From JANQOZ01 sp045106555 (GTDB lineage: Bacteria > Pseudomonadota > Gammaproteobacteria > Xanthomonadales > SZUA-38): DNA of 64,000 bases. The notes under the pieces are model-generated. The model did no database searches and was not told where the DNA came from. It saw nothing but the letters and a program-made list of their open reading frames with translations. The DNA is taken from NCBI GenBank assembly GCA_045106555.1, contig JBGCET010000001.1, forward strand, positions 28,304 through 92,303. The letters are read 5' to 3'. Shown here in pieces: positions 7,738 through 16,679 of this stretch. The position numbers were made by a program, and so were the translations under genes. Within the stretch, counting starts at the first letter, position 1, and the number at the start of each line of letters is the position of its first letter.

Positions 7738-9162
7738 CTAGCCCCAGTAGCCAGGCCCAGCGCTGACGGAATACAGGAAGGGTAGCGGGTTGACCGCCAG
7801 CAGGGCGCTGCCGGCCACCATGTGCAGTACTACCGGTGCCCACAACGTTTGATGCCGCGAGTAATGCCACAGACAGGCCAGTCCCAGCAGCCAGGTCAGT
7901 ATCATCAGCTCCAAATTTGGCAGGTGAGCCCAGCCGAAAATAAACGCCGATACAATGACGCTCAGCGTCCGGCTGGCACCATCGCGGCGGGCCAGGGGAT
8001 AGATGACTTTGCACACCACCCATTGTTGCAATGCGGCCCATACCAGATAGATCAACCAGCGCCGCGGGGCAAACCACCAAGACTGGGATTGGCCGTCTAG
8101 CAACAACATCGCGGTAAACAGCGCACATAACAGCGCCAGAAGCAGGAAAAATTCGATCAGCGCATGGCTTTTAGCGGCAACGGGCCGGCCCACCATTTTC
8201 ACGCCATCGTCGGTAAGCTCCGCCGTATTTTGGGTGCCTGTGCTCGAGACAAAAATGCAGAGCAACAGTGTCATAGCTGCGTACGTCAGATAAGCCATAT
8301 CCCAGATGGGCTGACTGAAACACCACCAAACTGAGATGACGAGAAGCACCAGCGTTGATCGGCGGCGCAGCCCCGACACAATGAGTAGCCCTAGCAGGAT
8401 TGTCATGGCGACCCAGTGATGGGTCGGGGCAGAAGTCGCCGGCGATGGGAACCTCTGCCAAGACAGTGGGTTATGCCTGATACGTTCCAGCGTGCGGCGG
8501 ACCTGAGCCGTAGACCACCAAAATGTCTGGTCGCTGATTGGGGTCCAGCCAGCACGGTCCAATGGCGGAGATGGGCCTTTGTCTTGCGACCCCACGCCCG
8601 CGGGCGTCAGAGACACCTGATTCAACTCGACCTGAGTGTCCGCACCGATGGGGTGCAGCCGCAGCGTTGCAATCGTCCCATCGTCTTGGCCCCAGGCAAC
8701 GGGCTTGGCCTCAATGGACCAACCCAGTCCGTCCATATCCACCAACATTTGCTGGCGATCGGGTTTCAGTTCCAACGTGTCACTGCGAGCTGCCGGACCG
8801 CCCAGTGTCGCTCGGTGATAAAACCTCACTCGAGCCGTTTTTTGGGTCTTGTACGACAACGTCAGTTGGCTCAGGGCGCGAGCCGGTAGTAGCAAACCGT
8901 CAAAATTCAGCGGGACATATACATCAGAGTCCAGCGTGTAGACCGTGAGCCCCGAGACGCTTTGAGCCCACTGGGCCTGACCCACAGGTTGCCTGCCGAT
9001 CATGCTGGCGGGTTCGCCCAAACGCCAGTACTTGCCCTGGGTTACCAGTTGCTCGCTTTGTGCCAGCTGAGCTCGCAGCGCACTGGTAATGGCCGGTTGA
9101 GCCGCCAGCAGGAAAAGGATTGGAGTCAGTGCCAGCAGCAGTCCGGCGGATCTGATGCTCAA
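7738..9162 (-). CDS. multi-pass membrane protein with C-terminal CPBP (CAAX protease-like) domain
   Basis: A 474-residue protein: an N-terminal hydrophobic anchor, a soluble beta-rich segment (about 30-235) and then seven or eight membrane segments. The last 130 residues resemble CPBP intramembrane proteases: FGWAHLPN fits motif 2 (FxxxH) and VLHMVAGS fits motif 3. Motif 1, normally EExxxR, reads QQWVVCK, so the catalytic glutamates are replaced by glutamines. Activity may therefore be lost or altered. The start is a TTG whose TTGA overlaps the stop of the pterin dehydratase gene, implying coupling; the next in-frame ATG would delete the first membrane segment. The substrate is unknown. Confidence 0.65.
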   Translation of the reverse strand: MSIRSAGLLLALTPILFLLAAQPAITSALRAQLAQSEQLVTQGKYWRLGEPASMIGRQPVGQAQWAQSVSGLTVYTLDSDVYVPLNFDGLLLPARALSQLTLSYKTQKTARVRFYHRATLGGPAARSDTLELKPDRQQMLVDMDGLGWSIEAKPVAWGQDDGTIATLRLHPIGADTQVELNQVSLTPAGVGSQDKGPSPPLDRAGWTPISDQTFWWSTAQVRRTLERIRHNPLSWQRFPSPATSAPTHHWVAMTILLGLLIVSGLRRRSTLVLLVISVWWCFSQPIWDMAYLTYAAMTLLLCIFVSSTGTQNTAELTDDGVKMVGRPVAAKSHALIEFFLLLALLCALFTAMLLLDGQSQSWWFAPRRWLIYLVWAALQQWVVCKVIYPLARRDGASRTLSVIVSAFIFGWAHLPNLELMILTWLLGLACLWHYSRHQTLWAPVVLHMVAGSALLAVNPLPFLYSVSAGPGYWG

Positions 9163-9497
9163 GACTGAATGAGACGGCTAACCTTGGCAGCGCAGATAAA
9201 ATCGTTTTCTGACAATCCGTCTATCGCGTGAGTAATGTAACTGACTCTGCATTGACCGTAACCCACGACAAGATCAGGGTGGTGGTCTTGTTGGTGAGAC
9301 AGCCACGCAGACGCGTTCACAAACGCCATGGTCTCGTAGTAATTGTCAAACCGAAACAATCGCTCGATGCAGCCATCGTCAGTCAACGTCCACCCCTCAA
9401 TTTGGGGTAGCAGTTGGGCCACCTGCTCGTCATTCAACGGCAGGGTGCCGCCTTCGCAGGGGGTGCAGGTTTTGCTGATCAGGTCTGAGCTTGCCAT
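9159..9497 (-). CDS. phhB: 4a-hydroxytetrahydrobiopterin dehydratase (PCD/PhhB)
   Basis: A small (112-residue) pterin-4a-carbinolamine dehydratase, which recycles the pterin cofactor of aromatic amino acid hydroxylases. It carries the PCD core: GWTL near residue 36, FRFDNYYETMAFVN, and the signature HQQDHHPDL, followed by a V-rich strand and THAIDGLSENDF. The ATG at 9497 gives the usual family N-terminus with two cysteines (C-T-P-C). A GTG at 9542 would add 15 residues with no family counterpart. No phenylalanine hydroxylase gene is adjacent. It is coupled by a 4-base overlap to the CPBP membrane protein. Confidence 0.93.
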   Translation of the reverse strand: MASSDLISKTCTPCEGGTLPLNDEQVAQLLPQIEGWTLTDDGCIERLFRFDNYYETMAFVNASAWLSHQQDHHPDLVVGYGQCRVSYITHAIDGLSENDFICAAKVSRLIQS

Positions 9498-9600
9498 GGC
9501 CGATAGTGTACCAGCGGATTGACGCTTGCCGACACGTTCCACACAATAGTCTCGCGCATAGTTTTGGGTCCCAAGACCCCAGCAGGAGAGCCAGCCTTAC

Positions 9601-10629
9601 ATGATCAACCCTCGCCACACCCAGTATTACGATGTCGCAGCCCGAGTGGTGAAGGTCCAACATACCTCTGAGGTGTTGGCAGATAATCCCTGGCAAGATC
9701 CGGTCACACGCCACGTTAACGTGTATCTGCCTCCGGGGTACCACACCAGTGACGAACACTTTCCGGTGGTCTGGTACCTGGCGGCGTACACCAACAGCGG
9801 CGCTTCGTCAGACAATTGGCGGGGCTTTGAGGAAAACCCGTTCTTGCGGGTGGATCGACTGATCCAGTCCGGTGCAATGGGGCCGGTTATCGTTGCAGCG
9901 CCAGACTGTTTCACCGCGCTGGGCGGTACTCAATACGTGGATAGCCCGGCGCTGGGAAACTACGCGAGCTATTTGCATCGGGAGTTGGTGCCCCTGGTTG
10001 ATGAAGAATTTCGCACTTTGCGTGGGCGAGAGCACCGGGCCGTGATGGGGAAATCCTCAGGGGGGTTTGGCGCACTGAATGCCGTAATGCACTTTCCACA
10101 GTATTGGGGAGCGATGGCCAGCCACGCCGGCGATATGGGCTTTGATTGGGTTTACAAGCCCGAATTTCCGGCCTGCGCGCTGCGTTTAAGTAAGGCCGGC
10201 AGCGTGGAGCGCTTTCTCACACAGTTCTGGGCTACCGAAAAACGCGGCGCCGCCGAGTTTTCAACCCTCATGTGTTTGTGCCTGGCCGCCTCCTACGATC
10301 CTGACTTCGACAACCCTCAAGCCATCCAGCTGCCCTTTGATCTTGAGACGCTGGAGCTAAACCCACAGCGCTGGCAGCATTGGAAGGCCCACGATCCAGT
10401 GGAAACGGTGCGGTCTTTTGTCCATCCGCTCAAGTCGCTGCGGGCCATTCATATCGATTGCGGCGACATGGATGAATATCAGATCCAATTTGGCAATCGG
10501 CGATTTCATCACCTCTTGAAACAGCTGGGCATCAACCACAGTTATGAAGAGTTCCAGGGCACTCATCGACGCCTGGATCATCGACTGGACATTTCATTGC
10601 CACAACTCTATGAGGCTATCAAAGCATGA
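9601..10629 (+). CDS. putative esterase, alpha/beta hydrolase (esterase D-like)
   Basis: A 342-residue cytoplasmic alpha/beta hydrolase of the putative-esterase family. The strand-turn-helix containing the nucleophile is GKSSGGFGA near residue 150. The ending RRLDHRLD could supply the catalytic histidine region, and the acid probably sits in DCGDMDEYQ. YLPPGYHTSDEHFPVVWYL near residue 40 is the typical opening of the fold. The stop overlaps the nfuA ATG by four bases, so the two are co-transcribed and coupled. That pairing does not by itself reveal a substrate; S-formylglutathione hydrolase-type activity is possible but not shown. Confidence 0.75.
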   Translation: MINPRHTQYYDVAARVVKVQHTSEVLADNPWQDPVTRHVNVYLPPGYHTSDEHFPVVWYLAAYTNSGASSDNWRGFEENPFLRVDRLIQSGAMGPVIVAAPDCFTALGGTQYVDSPALGNYASYLHRELVPLVDEEFRTLRGREHRAVMGKSSGGFGALNAVMHFPQYWGAMASHAGDMGFDWVYKPEFPACALRLSKAGSVERFLTQFWATEKRGAAEFSTLMCLCLAASYDPDFDNPQAIQLPFDLETLELNPQRWQHWKAHDPVETVRSFVHPLKSLRAIHIDCGDMDEYQIQFGNRRFHHLLKQLGINHSYEEFQGTHRRLDHRLDISLPQLYEAIKA

Positions 10630-11204
10630 TTGACGTGCAGAACTCTGCGCAGGAATATTTTCGCCACCTCATCGCACAACAGGAAGCCGAAGGGTTGGCG
10701 TTACGCCTGATGGTGAGCCAGCCAGGTACGCCGGCGGCATCTTGCGAACTGAGTTTTTGTGAGCCCAAAGAGGCCCAGCCCGATGACCAGGTCATCCCGC
10801 TGGAGGGTTTTGATCTCTACGTAGAGGCGGCTTCCGTGCCGTTTTTAGATGAGGCACACATGGCGTTCGAAAAGGATGCAACCGGTGGCGAGCTTGTGGT
10901 TAAAGCGCCCAACCTGAGAGGAGCCGAGCCTGATGACAGCTCTCCGTTGGAGCAGCGTATCAACTACCTTTTAGCCTCCGAGGTCAATCCTTCTCTGGCG
11001 TCCCATGGCGGCCAGGTGTCGTTGGAGTCGGTTACCGAAGATGGCATCGTTACGCTCAAGTTTGGCGGCGGCTGTCACGGCTGCGGGATGGTTGGCGTGA
11101 CGTTAAAGGAGGGCGTAGAGAAAACCCTGAAAGCGCAATTGCCGGAGATTACCGAGGTTCGCGATGCAACGGACCACAGTACCGGGGAAAACCCTTACTA
11201 CTGA
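10626..11204 (+). CDS. nfuA: Fe-S biogenesis protein NfuA
   Basis: An iron-sulfur carrier (192 residues) that delivers [4Fe-4S] clusters to target enzymes. The N-terminal A-type-like domain is degenerate (no conserved cysteine triad). The C-terminal Nfu domain (about 108-185) has the cluster-binding CHGCGMVGVTLKEGVE motif with the C-x2-C pair. The length matches E. coli NfuA (191 residues). Translation is coupled to the upstream esterase by ATGA. Confidence 0.95.
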   Translation: MIDVQNSAQEYFRHLIAQQEAEGLALRLMVSQPGTPAASCELSFCEPKEAQPDDQVIPLEGFDLYVEAASVPFLDEAHMAFEKDATGGELVVKAPNLRGAEPDDSSPLEQRINYLLASEVNPSLASHGGQVSLESVTEDGIVTLKFGGGCHGCGMVGVTLKEGVEKTLKAQLPEITEVRDATDHSTGENPYY

Positions 11205-11229
11205 TCAAGCGGTAACGGACAGGCTTTAG

Positions 11230-11250
11230 GGGGCGCTTTAAAAACGCCCC
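11230..11250. terminator. hairpin between convergent nfuA and cytochrome c4 genes
   Basis: GGGGCG (11230-11235) pairs with CGCCCC (11245-11250) around a nine-base AT-rich loop, between the two stop codons of convergent genes. There is no proper T-run on either side, so it is at best a weak or shared terminator. Confidence 0.45.
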
Positions 11251-11258
11251 AGAGCCAC

Positions 11259-11894
11259 TTACTCGATTTTCAGATCTACGACACCGGGCTTGGAGGCATA
11301 AAATGCGGCCAGGTCACGCATATCTTGCAAAGACAAATCCGTGGCAAACCCCGCCATGATGGCGTTCACTCGGGCGCCTGATTGATAATCCTGTAGCGCT
11401 TTAACCATGTAGTCGCCGTATTGCCCAGCCAGTCTTGGGTATTGGGGATCTACCCCGTTGCCGTCTTCCCCGTGGCATGCGATGCACAACGTGTTCTTCT
11501 CGCCGCCTGCCGCCGGATCACCTTTGGCAAAATACTCAGGCTTTGGCTCTGCGCCGCTCAAGGACACAAAATACGCGGCAATGTCGTGAATATCGGCGTC
11601 GCTCATGCTGCCTGCCTGGGCCAACATGGTGGGGTGACTGCGCTGCTCGTCTCGATAGGCCTTCAGTGCTGAAACCAAATACTGGTAGTTTTGTCCGCCA
11701 ATTTTGGGCACGTGGTAGGTCGGGTAGACGTTGTTGTATCCGGGGATACCGTGGCAGCCCGTGCAGGTATAGGCTTTCACCTCACCGCGAGCAGCGTCTC
11801 CCTGTTGACCGTTGGTCTGGGCCCATACTGGGGTAACGACTGACGCTACAACCAGCGTCAGGCTTGCCAGGCATCTGGCGAAAAGTGGTTTCAC
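11259..11894 (-). CDS. cytochrome c4 (diheme c-type cytochrome)
   Basis: A 211-residue periplasmic diheme cytochrome. A Sec signal peptide ends near VWAQ. Two cytochrome c domains follow, each with a heme site: CTGCHG (about 42-47) and CIACHG (about 138-143). Each domain has a downstream methionine in the expected place for the sixth ligand (for example MLAQAGSMSD and IMAGFATDL). Cytochrome c4 carries electrons to terminal oxidases. The gene is monocistronic and divergent from the RND efflux operon. Confidence 0.93.
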   Translation of the reverse strand: MKPLFARCLASLTLVVASVVTPVWAQTNGQQGDAARGEVKAYTCTGCHGIPGYNNVYPTYHVPKIGGQNYQYLVSALKAYRDEQRSHPTMLAQAGSMSDADIHDIAAYFVSLSGAEPKPEYFAKGDPAAGGEKNTLCIACHGEDGNGVDPQYPRLAGQYGDYMVKALQDYQSGARVNAIMAGFATDLSLQDMRDLAAFYASKPGVVDLKIE

Positions 11895-12280
11895 TAAAGT
11901 TGCTTCCCTGATTGTCTCAGCTGAGTGTCCGTGCGCCCGCCTGTGCGAGTGCGCCGGCTAGTATAACGTTGGATTGAGCCTGGGCAAAGTTGGTTGTTTG
12001 CACCAATGTGCCGTCATCTTCGCCGCAATATCCGCCGTTTTGTGGCTAGGTTTGGTGGGAAAAGGCTTTTCTCTTGGAGATTGGCCCGTTGGCAGGATTC
12101 CTGCTTATCCATTCATGAGGGCGTCCGGGGTATTTCCGGTCATCCATGACTTTTGCGCTATTTCGAGCGGGGGAGTGCTGGCGTTATAGTGAACTACAAC
12201 ACCCATATGCTGTTTTTAGTCTGCGCAACGGCCATGATCGCCAAATTGTGCTGGGCGGGAACAAACAAGGACCCAATTTC
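11895..12280. promoter_or_regulatory. 386-base divergent region, cytochrome c4 / RND operon
   Basis: This gap contains the promoters for the cytochrome c4 gene (minus) and the RND operon (plus). An in-frame upstream GTG/ATG-type extension (from 12146) exists for the adaptor gene, but it would bury the lipoprotein signal peptide behind 45 unrelated residues. I therefore treat it as untranslated leader. No regulator gene and no clear operator were seen. Confidence 0.5.
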
Positions 12281-13420
12281 ATGACAAACCGGACTTTTAG
12301 TGCACTCAGCGCGGGTTGGCTGATGGCCTTATCGCTGCTGCTAAGCGCCTGTGGCGATAGTCAGGAAAGCAATAACGATTCCGCAGCCGCCGCCGATGAG
12401 GAAGATAAGAAGGAAGAGGTGGCCGTGCCCGTAGAGGTGGCCAGGGTCAGCTTGGGTCGAGTGTTTGCGGCCTACAACGGAACGACGGTGCTTGAGGCTG
12501 ATCGAGAGGCCGACGTTGTGGCCAAGACCACTGGCGTTGTGCTGAAGCTGCTGGTTGAGGAAGGCGACCAGGTAACGGCGGGGCAAGTGGTGGCGGAACT
12601 GGATCGAGAACGATTGGATCTAGAGGTGGCCAGAGCGGAAGCCACCTTGGCTCGGTTGAATAACGACTACCGCCGTGCTCGGGAAATGAAAGAGAAAAGC
12701 CTGATTTCTGCTGAGGCCTTTGAGCGTTCCCGGTTCGACTATGAAACGGAAAAAGCGTCCTACGAGATGCAGAAGCTTGAGTTGAGCTACACCCGCGTAC
12801 GCACGCCCATCAGCGGGGTCGTGTCAGAGCGTATGGTGAAAGTGGGAAATCTGGTGAACTTGCATGAGGCCATGTTTAAGGTACACAACTTCGATCCGCT
12901 ACTGGCGGTTATTCACGTGCCAGAACGAGAGCTGGCCTCGCTGAGCGAGGGCCAACGCGTGGAGCTGGCAGTTGACGCCCTGGCGGAGGAAAATTTTGTC
13001 GGGCAGTTGGCGCGCATCAGTCCGGTTGTTGATCCGGCTACCGGCACCTTCAAAGTCACCATTGAAATGCGCCAACCCGATCCCCGGCTGCGCCCAGGCA
13101 TGTTCGGCCGAGTCAACGTGGTGTACGACGAGCGAGATCAGGCGGTGACCATCCCGCTGGACGCGCTGGTGGTGGAAGATCGCGAACGCTACGTGTACCT
13201 GGCGGCAGAAAACCGAGCCCAACGAGTGGACATCGACGTCGGCTATTCAACTAATGGCTTGGTGGAGGTGCGATCAGGACTGAAACCCGGTGACCAGGTG
13301 GTAACCGCGGGCAAAGGCAGCATTGCGAACGAGACACTGCTGGACATCATCAATAGCCCCGAGCAAAGCGAATCCTCAGAACTGGCAGATCGTCCAGCGC
13401 AATCCACGATCAACGGGTAA
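12281..13420 (+). CDS. RND efflux periplasmic adaptor (membrane fusion) lipoprotein
   Basis: A 379-residue adaptor that would link two inner-membrane RND pumps to an outer-membrane channel. The signal peptide ends in the lipobox LLSAC with the lipidated cysteine at residue 24. The barrel-sandwich (lipoyl-like) domain appears as VVAKTTGVVLKLLVEEGDQV near 85-105, with its second half TPISGVVSERMVKVGNLV. A helical hairpin lies between (VARAEATLARLNNDYRRARE), followed by the beta-barrel domain with GRVNVVYDERDQAVTIPLDAL. The ATG at 12281 is the start that gives a proper lipoprotein signal. It is first gene of a three-gene operon, and no TolC-type gene follows. Confidence 0.9.
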   Translation: MTNRTFSALSAGWLMALSLLLSACGDSQESNNDSAAAADEEDKKEEVAVPVEVARVSLGRVFAAYNGTTVLEADREADVVAKTTGVVLKLLVEEGDQVTAGQVVAELDRERLDLEVARAEATLARLNNDYRRAREMKEKSLISAEAFERSRFDYETEKASYEMQKLELSYTRVRTPISGVVSERMVKVGNLVNLHEAMFKVHNFDPLLAVIHVPERELASLSEGQRVELAVDALAEENFVGQLARISPVVDPATGTFKVTIEMRQPDPRLRPGMFGRVNVVYDERDQAVTIPLDALVVEDRERYVYLAAENRAQRVDIDVGYSTNGLVEVRSGLKPGDQVVTAGKGSIANETLLDIINSPEQSESSELADRPAQSTING

Positions 13421-13424
13421 TCCG

Positions 13425-16400
13425 ATGAGCCTTATTCGAGTATCAACAAGGCGCCGGGTGACGGTCGCCATGTTCTCTGTGCTGTTGGTGGTGTTCGGTG
13501 TAATTGCGTTATCCGAACTCAAAGTGAATTTGCTGCCAGAGCTTTCCTATCCGTCGTTGACGGTTCGCACCGAGTTTACCGGCGCCGCACCTGAGGAAAT
13601 GGAAAAGCTGATCACCCAGCCGGTGGAGGAGCAGGTAGGGGTGGTGAAGGGAGTGAAGAATGTACGCTCCGTGTCTCGCACCGGTCAGGCGGACGTCATG
13701 CTGGAGTTTGCCTGGGGCACAGACATGGACCTCGCCAGTCTGGACGTCCGCGAGAAGCTGGAAATACTGCAGCTGCCGCTCACCGCTGATCGTCCCGTGC
13801 TGCTTCGATTTAATCCATCCACCGACCCGGTACTCAGACTGGCCTTCTATTCGGAAAATGCCCAAGGGTTTGATGAATCGCTACTCAAGCAGGTTCGCCG
13901 GTTTGCCGACGAAGAACTGAAAAAGCGCCTGGAGCCCATTGATGGGGTTGCCGCGGTCAAAATCAGCGGCGGTCTGGAAGATGAAATTCAAATCCAGATT
14001 GACCAACGCCGGCTGGCTCAGCTGAACCTGTCTACAGCGGACGTAATTTCCCGCCTGCGGGAAGAAAACGTCAATGTCTCTGGTGGTCGACTGGAGCAGG
14101 GTACTCAGCGCTATTTGGTGCGCACGGTCAATCAGTTCCAAACCGTTGATCAGTTCAGAGACCTGGTGATTTCCGCAACAACCGGCCGGCCCGTGTATTT
14201 GCGTGACATTGCCAACGTAAGCGAGAGCTATAAGGAACGCCAGGCCATCATTCGAACCAACGGTCGAGAGTCGGTGGAGATTGCCGTCTATAAGGAGGGT
14301 GATGCCAACACCGTCAAGGTAGCCGATACGGTCAATGCTCGCCTGGCAGAACTGAAAGAAACCCTGCCTGAAACGCTCAGTCTGGTCACCGTTGATAATC
14401 AGTCGATTTTTATTCGCCAGTCTATTTCCGACGTCACTCAGGCTGCTTTGCTGGGCGGGTTGCTGGCCGTGTTAATCATTTATTTCTTCCTGGGGGATGC
14501 CTGGCCAACCCTGGTGATTTCGGCCTCAATTCCCTTATCGATTATCACCACGTTCTTCCTTATGAATATGGGTGAGCTGTCCCTCAACATCATGTCTTTG
14601 GGGGGCATTGCCCTGGCCATTGGATTGTTGGTGGACAACGCGATTGTGGTGTTGGAGAACATCAGCCGAAAACGGGCCGCAGGGGCGAGTGTGCAGGACG
14701 CATCCGTGCAGGGCACCGAAGAGGTTAGCGGAGCCGTTTTTGCGTCAACCCTGACCACCGTGGCGGTGTTCTTGCCGTTGGTGTTTGTGGAAGGCATCGC
14801 TGGCCAGCTGTTTAAGGATCAGGCGTTGACGGTCACCTTCGCGTTGCTGGTTTCCTTGCTGGTGGCCATGACCGTGATTCCCATGCTGTCTTCATTGCGA
14901 GGAAGTTCACCACTGGGTTTCCCAGAAGAAGATTTTCCGTCCAACGACCCCAGAACTCGGGTTGGCAAGGGCATGCGTGCCAGCCGGAAATGGGTGTTTA
15001 CCTCGGTGCCAACGTTTCTGTTGGCTATCGTTGTTGCCGTTGGGCGGTTTATTGGCGGCATCTTCGGTTGGGTTTTACAGTGGCCCGCAAAAGCCATCAT
15101 GGGGTTGTTTAACTGGGTCAGTCGCGGGTATCAGAAAATTCTTCCTTGGTCTCTGAAACACCGTTGGACAGTTCTGTTGCTGGCGTCCGTCGCGCTGGCG
15201 CTGACCGTAGCTCAGGTGCCTCGTCTGGGTGCCGAACTGATTCCGCAGCTGGTCCAGGGGCGATTTGAGCTGACGGTTAAACTCAGCCCTGGCACGCCGT
15301 TGAAACGCAGCGACGAGGTTGTCGCCCTGGTTCAGCGCGAAGCCTCTGGCATAGACGCCATTGACGAGGTTCATGCGGTATCGGGCAGCGGTAACCGCAT
15401 TGATGCCAACCCGACTGAATCGGGGGAAAACATCGGCGAGGTTTTGGTCGTCATGAAGCGCGGCACCGGACCGTCTGAGGAGGCCCAGGCTGTGGCGCAA
15501 CTTCGTCGAGTCGTCAACGCCTTACCGGGGGTCCAGGCGGAGTTTTCCAGGCCGGCTCTGTTCAGTTTTGATACCCCTTTAGAAATCGAGGTTCTGGGCT
15601 ACGACCTGGGCCGCCTCAAGCAGGGTGGGGCGCAGGTGGTTGAGGCCCTCGCTGCCTCCGATCGATTTGCCGACCTGCGTTCCAGTCTGGAACAGGGCCA
15701 TCCGGAGATACAGATTCTGTTTGACCAAGAACGGGTTGCGGCGCTGGGGTTAACCAACCGCCAAGTGTCCGATCAGGTGGTGCAGAAAATTCGCGGCGAA
15801 GTGGCAACACGCTATAGCTTTCGTGACCAGAAAATTGATGTCTTGGTCAGAGCTCGGGAAGCAGACCGGGCGTCGGTGGATGACGTGCGTAATCTGATCG
15901 TCAATCCCGCAAGTGCCCGCCCGGTGACGTTAGATTCCGTGGCAGAAGTCATTTCCACCCAGGGACCGGCAGAAATCCATCGGGTGGATCAGGAACGTGC
16001 GGCACTAATCTCGGCCAACCTTCGTTACGGCAGTTTGAAGGAGGGCGTCGAGGAGGCCAGGCAACTGCTGGCTGATATGAATTTACCTTACGGCGTGAAG
16101 TTTCGTATCGCCGGGCAAAGTGAGGAAATGGACGCGTCGTTCAAGTCTCTGGCGTTTGCGTTAGGGCTGGCAATTTTTCTGGTGTATCTGGTGATGGCCT
16201 CGCAATTTGAATCGTTGATTCATCCGCTGGTTATCCTGTTTTCCATTCCGCTGGCGGCGGTGGGCGCAGTGGCGGCGCTGACACTCACCGGTACATCGCT
16301 GAGCGTGATCGTTTTCATTGGCCTGATCATGCTGGCCGGGATCGTGGTTAACAACGCCATTGTGCTCATCGATTTGATCAACCAGCTGCGCGAGGCTGGG

Positions 16401-16679
16401 GCGGAAAAGCGTGAAGCCATCGTGCAGGCCGGACACTCGCGGTTACGGCCGATTGTCATGACAACACTTACCACTACCCTTGGCTTGCTGCCATTGGCGC
16501 TGGGTGTTGGGGAGGGCGTTGAGATGCGCGCTCCCATGGCGATTACGGTAATCGGCGGACTCAGCGTCTCGACCCTGTTGACCCTCGTGGTGGTGCCGGT
16601 GATGTATGACCTGCTGGACCGACGCCGGTACAAGGCGCCAGACGCAGATCAATCTATTGTGGCTGGGGAAGGCGCGTGA
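13425..16679 (+). CDS. RND efflux permease (first of two)
   Basis: A 1084-residue proton-driven efflux pump subunit of the AcrB/MdtB superfamily. It has TM1 after the N-terminal cytoplasmic stretch, a periplasmic porter domain, and TM4 with the proton-relay signature GIALAIGLLVDNAIVVLEN. The second half repeats the fold, ending in VVVPVMYDLLD. About 100 residues between TM6 and TM7 (around 490-590) include extra hydrophobic segments, longer than in AcrB. The ATG at 13425 lies four bases after the adaptor's stop; the ORF extends 34 codons further up inside the adaptor gene, which I reject. The substrate cannot be read from sequence. Confidence 0.92.
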   Translation: MSLIRVSTRRRVTVAMFSVLLVVFGVIALSELKVNLLPELSYPSLTVRTEFTGAAPEEMEKLITQPVEEQVGVVKGVKNVRSVSRTGQADVMLEFAWGTDMDLASLDVREKLEILQLPLTADRPVLLRFNPSTDPVLRLAFYSENAQGFDESLLKQVRRFADEELKKRLEPIDGVAAVKISGGLEDEIQIQIDQRRLAQLNLSTADVISRLREENVNVSGGRLEQGTQRYLVRTVNQFQTVDQFRDLVISATTGRPVYLRDIANVSESYKERQAIIRTNGRESVEIAVYKEGDANTVKVADTVNARLAELKETLPETLSLVTVDNQSIFIRQSISDVTQAALLGGLLAVLIIYFFLGDAWPTLVISASIPLSIITTFFLMNMGELSLNIMSLGGIALAIGLLVDNAIVVLENISRKRAAGASVQDASVQGTEEVSGAVFASTLTTVAVFLPLVFVEGIAGQLFKDQALTVTFALLVSLLVAMTVIPMLSSLRGSSPLGFPEEDFPSNDPRTRVGKGMRASRKWVFTSVPTFLLAIVVAVGRFIGGIFGWVLQWPAKAIMGLFNWVSRGYQKILPWSLKHRWTVLLLASVALALTVAQVPRLGAELIPQLVQGRFELTVKLSPGTPLKRSDEVVALVQREASGIDAIDEVHAVSGSGNRIDANPTESGENIGEVLVVMKRGTGPSEEAQAVAQLRRVVNALPGVQAEFSRPALFSFDTPLEIEVLGYDLGRLKQGGAQVVEALAASDRFADLRSSLEQGHPEIQILFDQERVAALGLTNRQVSDQVVQKIRGEVATRYSFRDQKIDVLVRAREADRASVDDVRNLIVNPASARPVTLDSVAEVISTQGPAEIHRVDQERAALISANLRYGSLKEGVEEARQLLADMNLPYGVKFRIAGQSEEMDASFKSLAFALGLAIFLVYLVMASQFESLIHPLVILFSIPLAAVGAVAALTLTGTSLSVIVFIGLIMLAGIVVNNAIVLIDLINQLREAGAEKREAIVQAGHSRLRPIVMTTLTTTLGLLPLALGVGEGVEMRAPMAITVIGGLSVSTLLTLVVVPVMYDLLDRRRYKAPDADQSIVAGEGA

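Noticed and set aside
12146..12280. 45-residue N-terminal extension of the RND adaptor
   Set aside because: It would precede and abolish the lipoprotein signal peptide starting at 12281.
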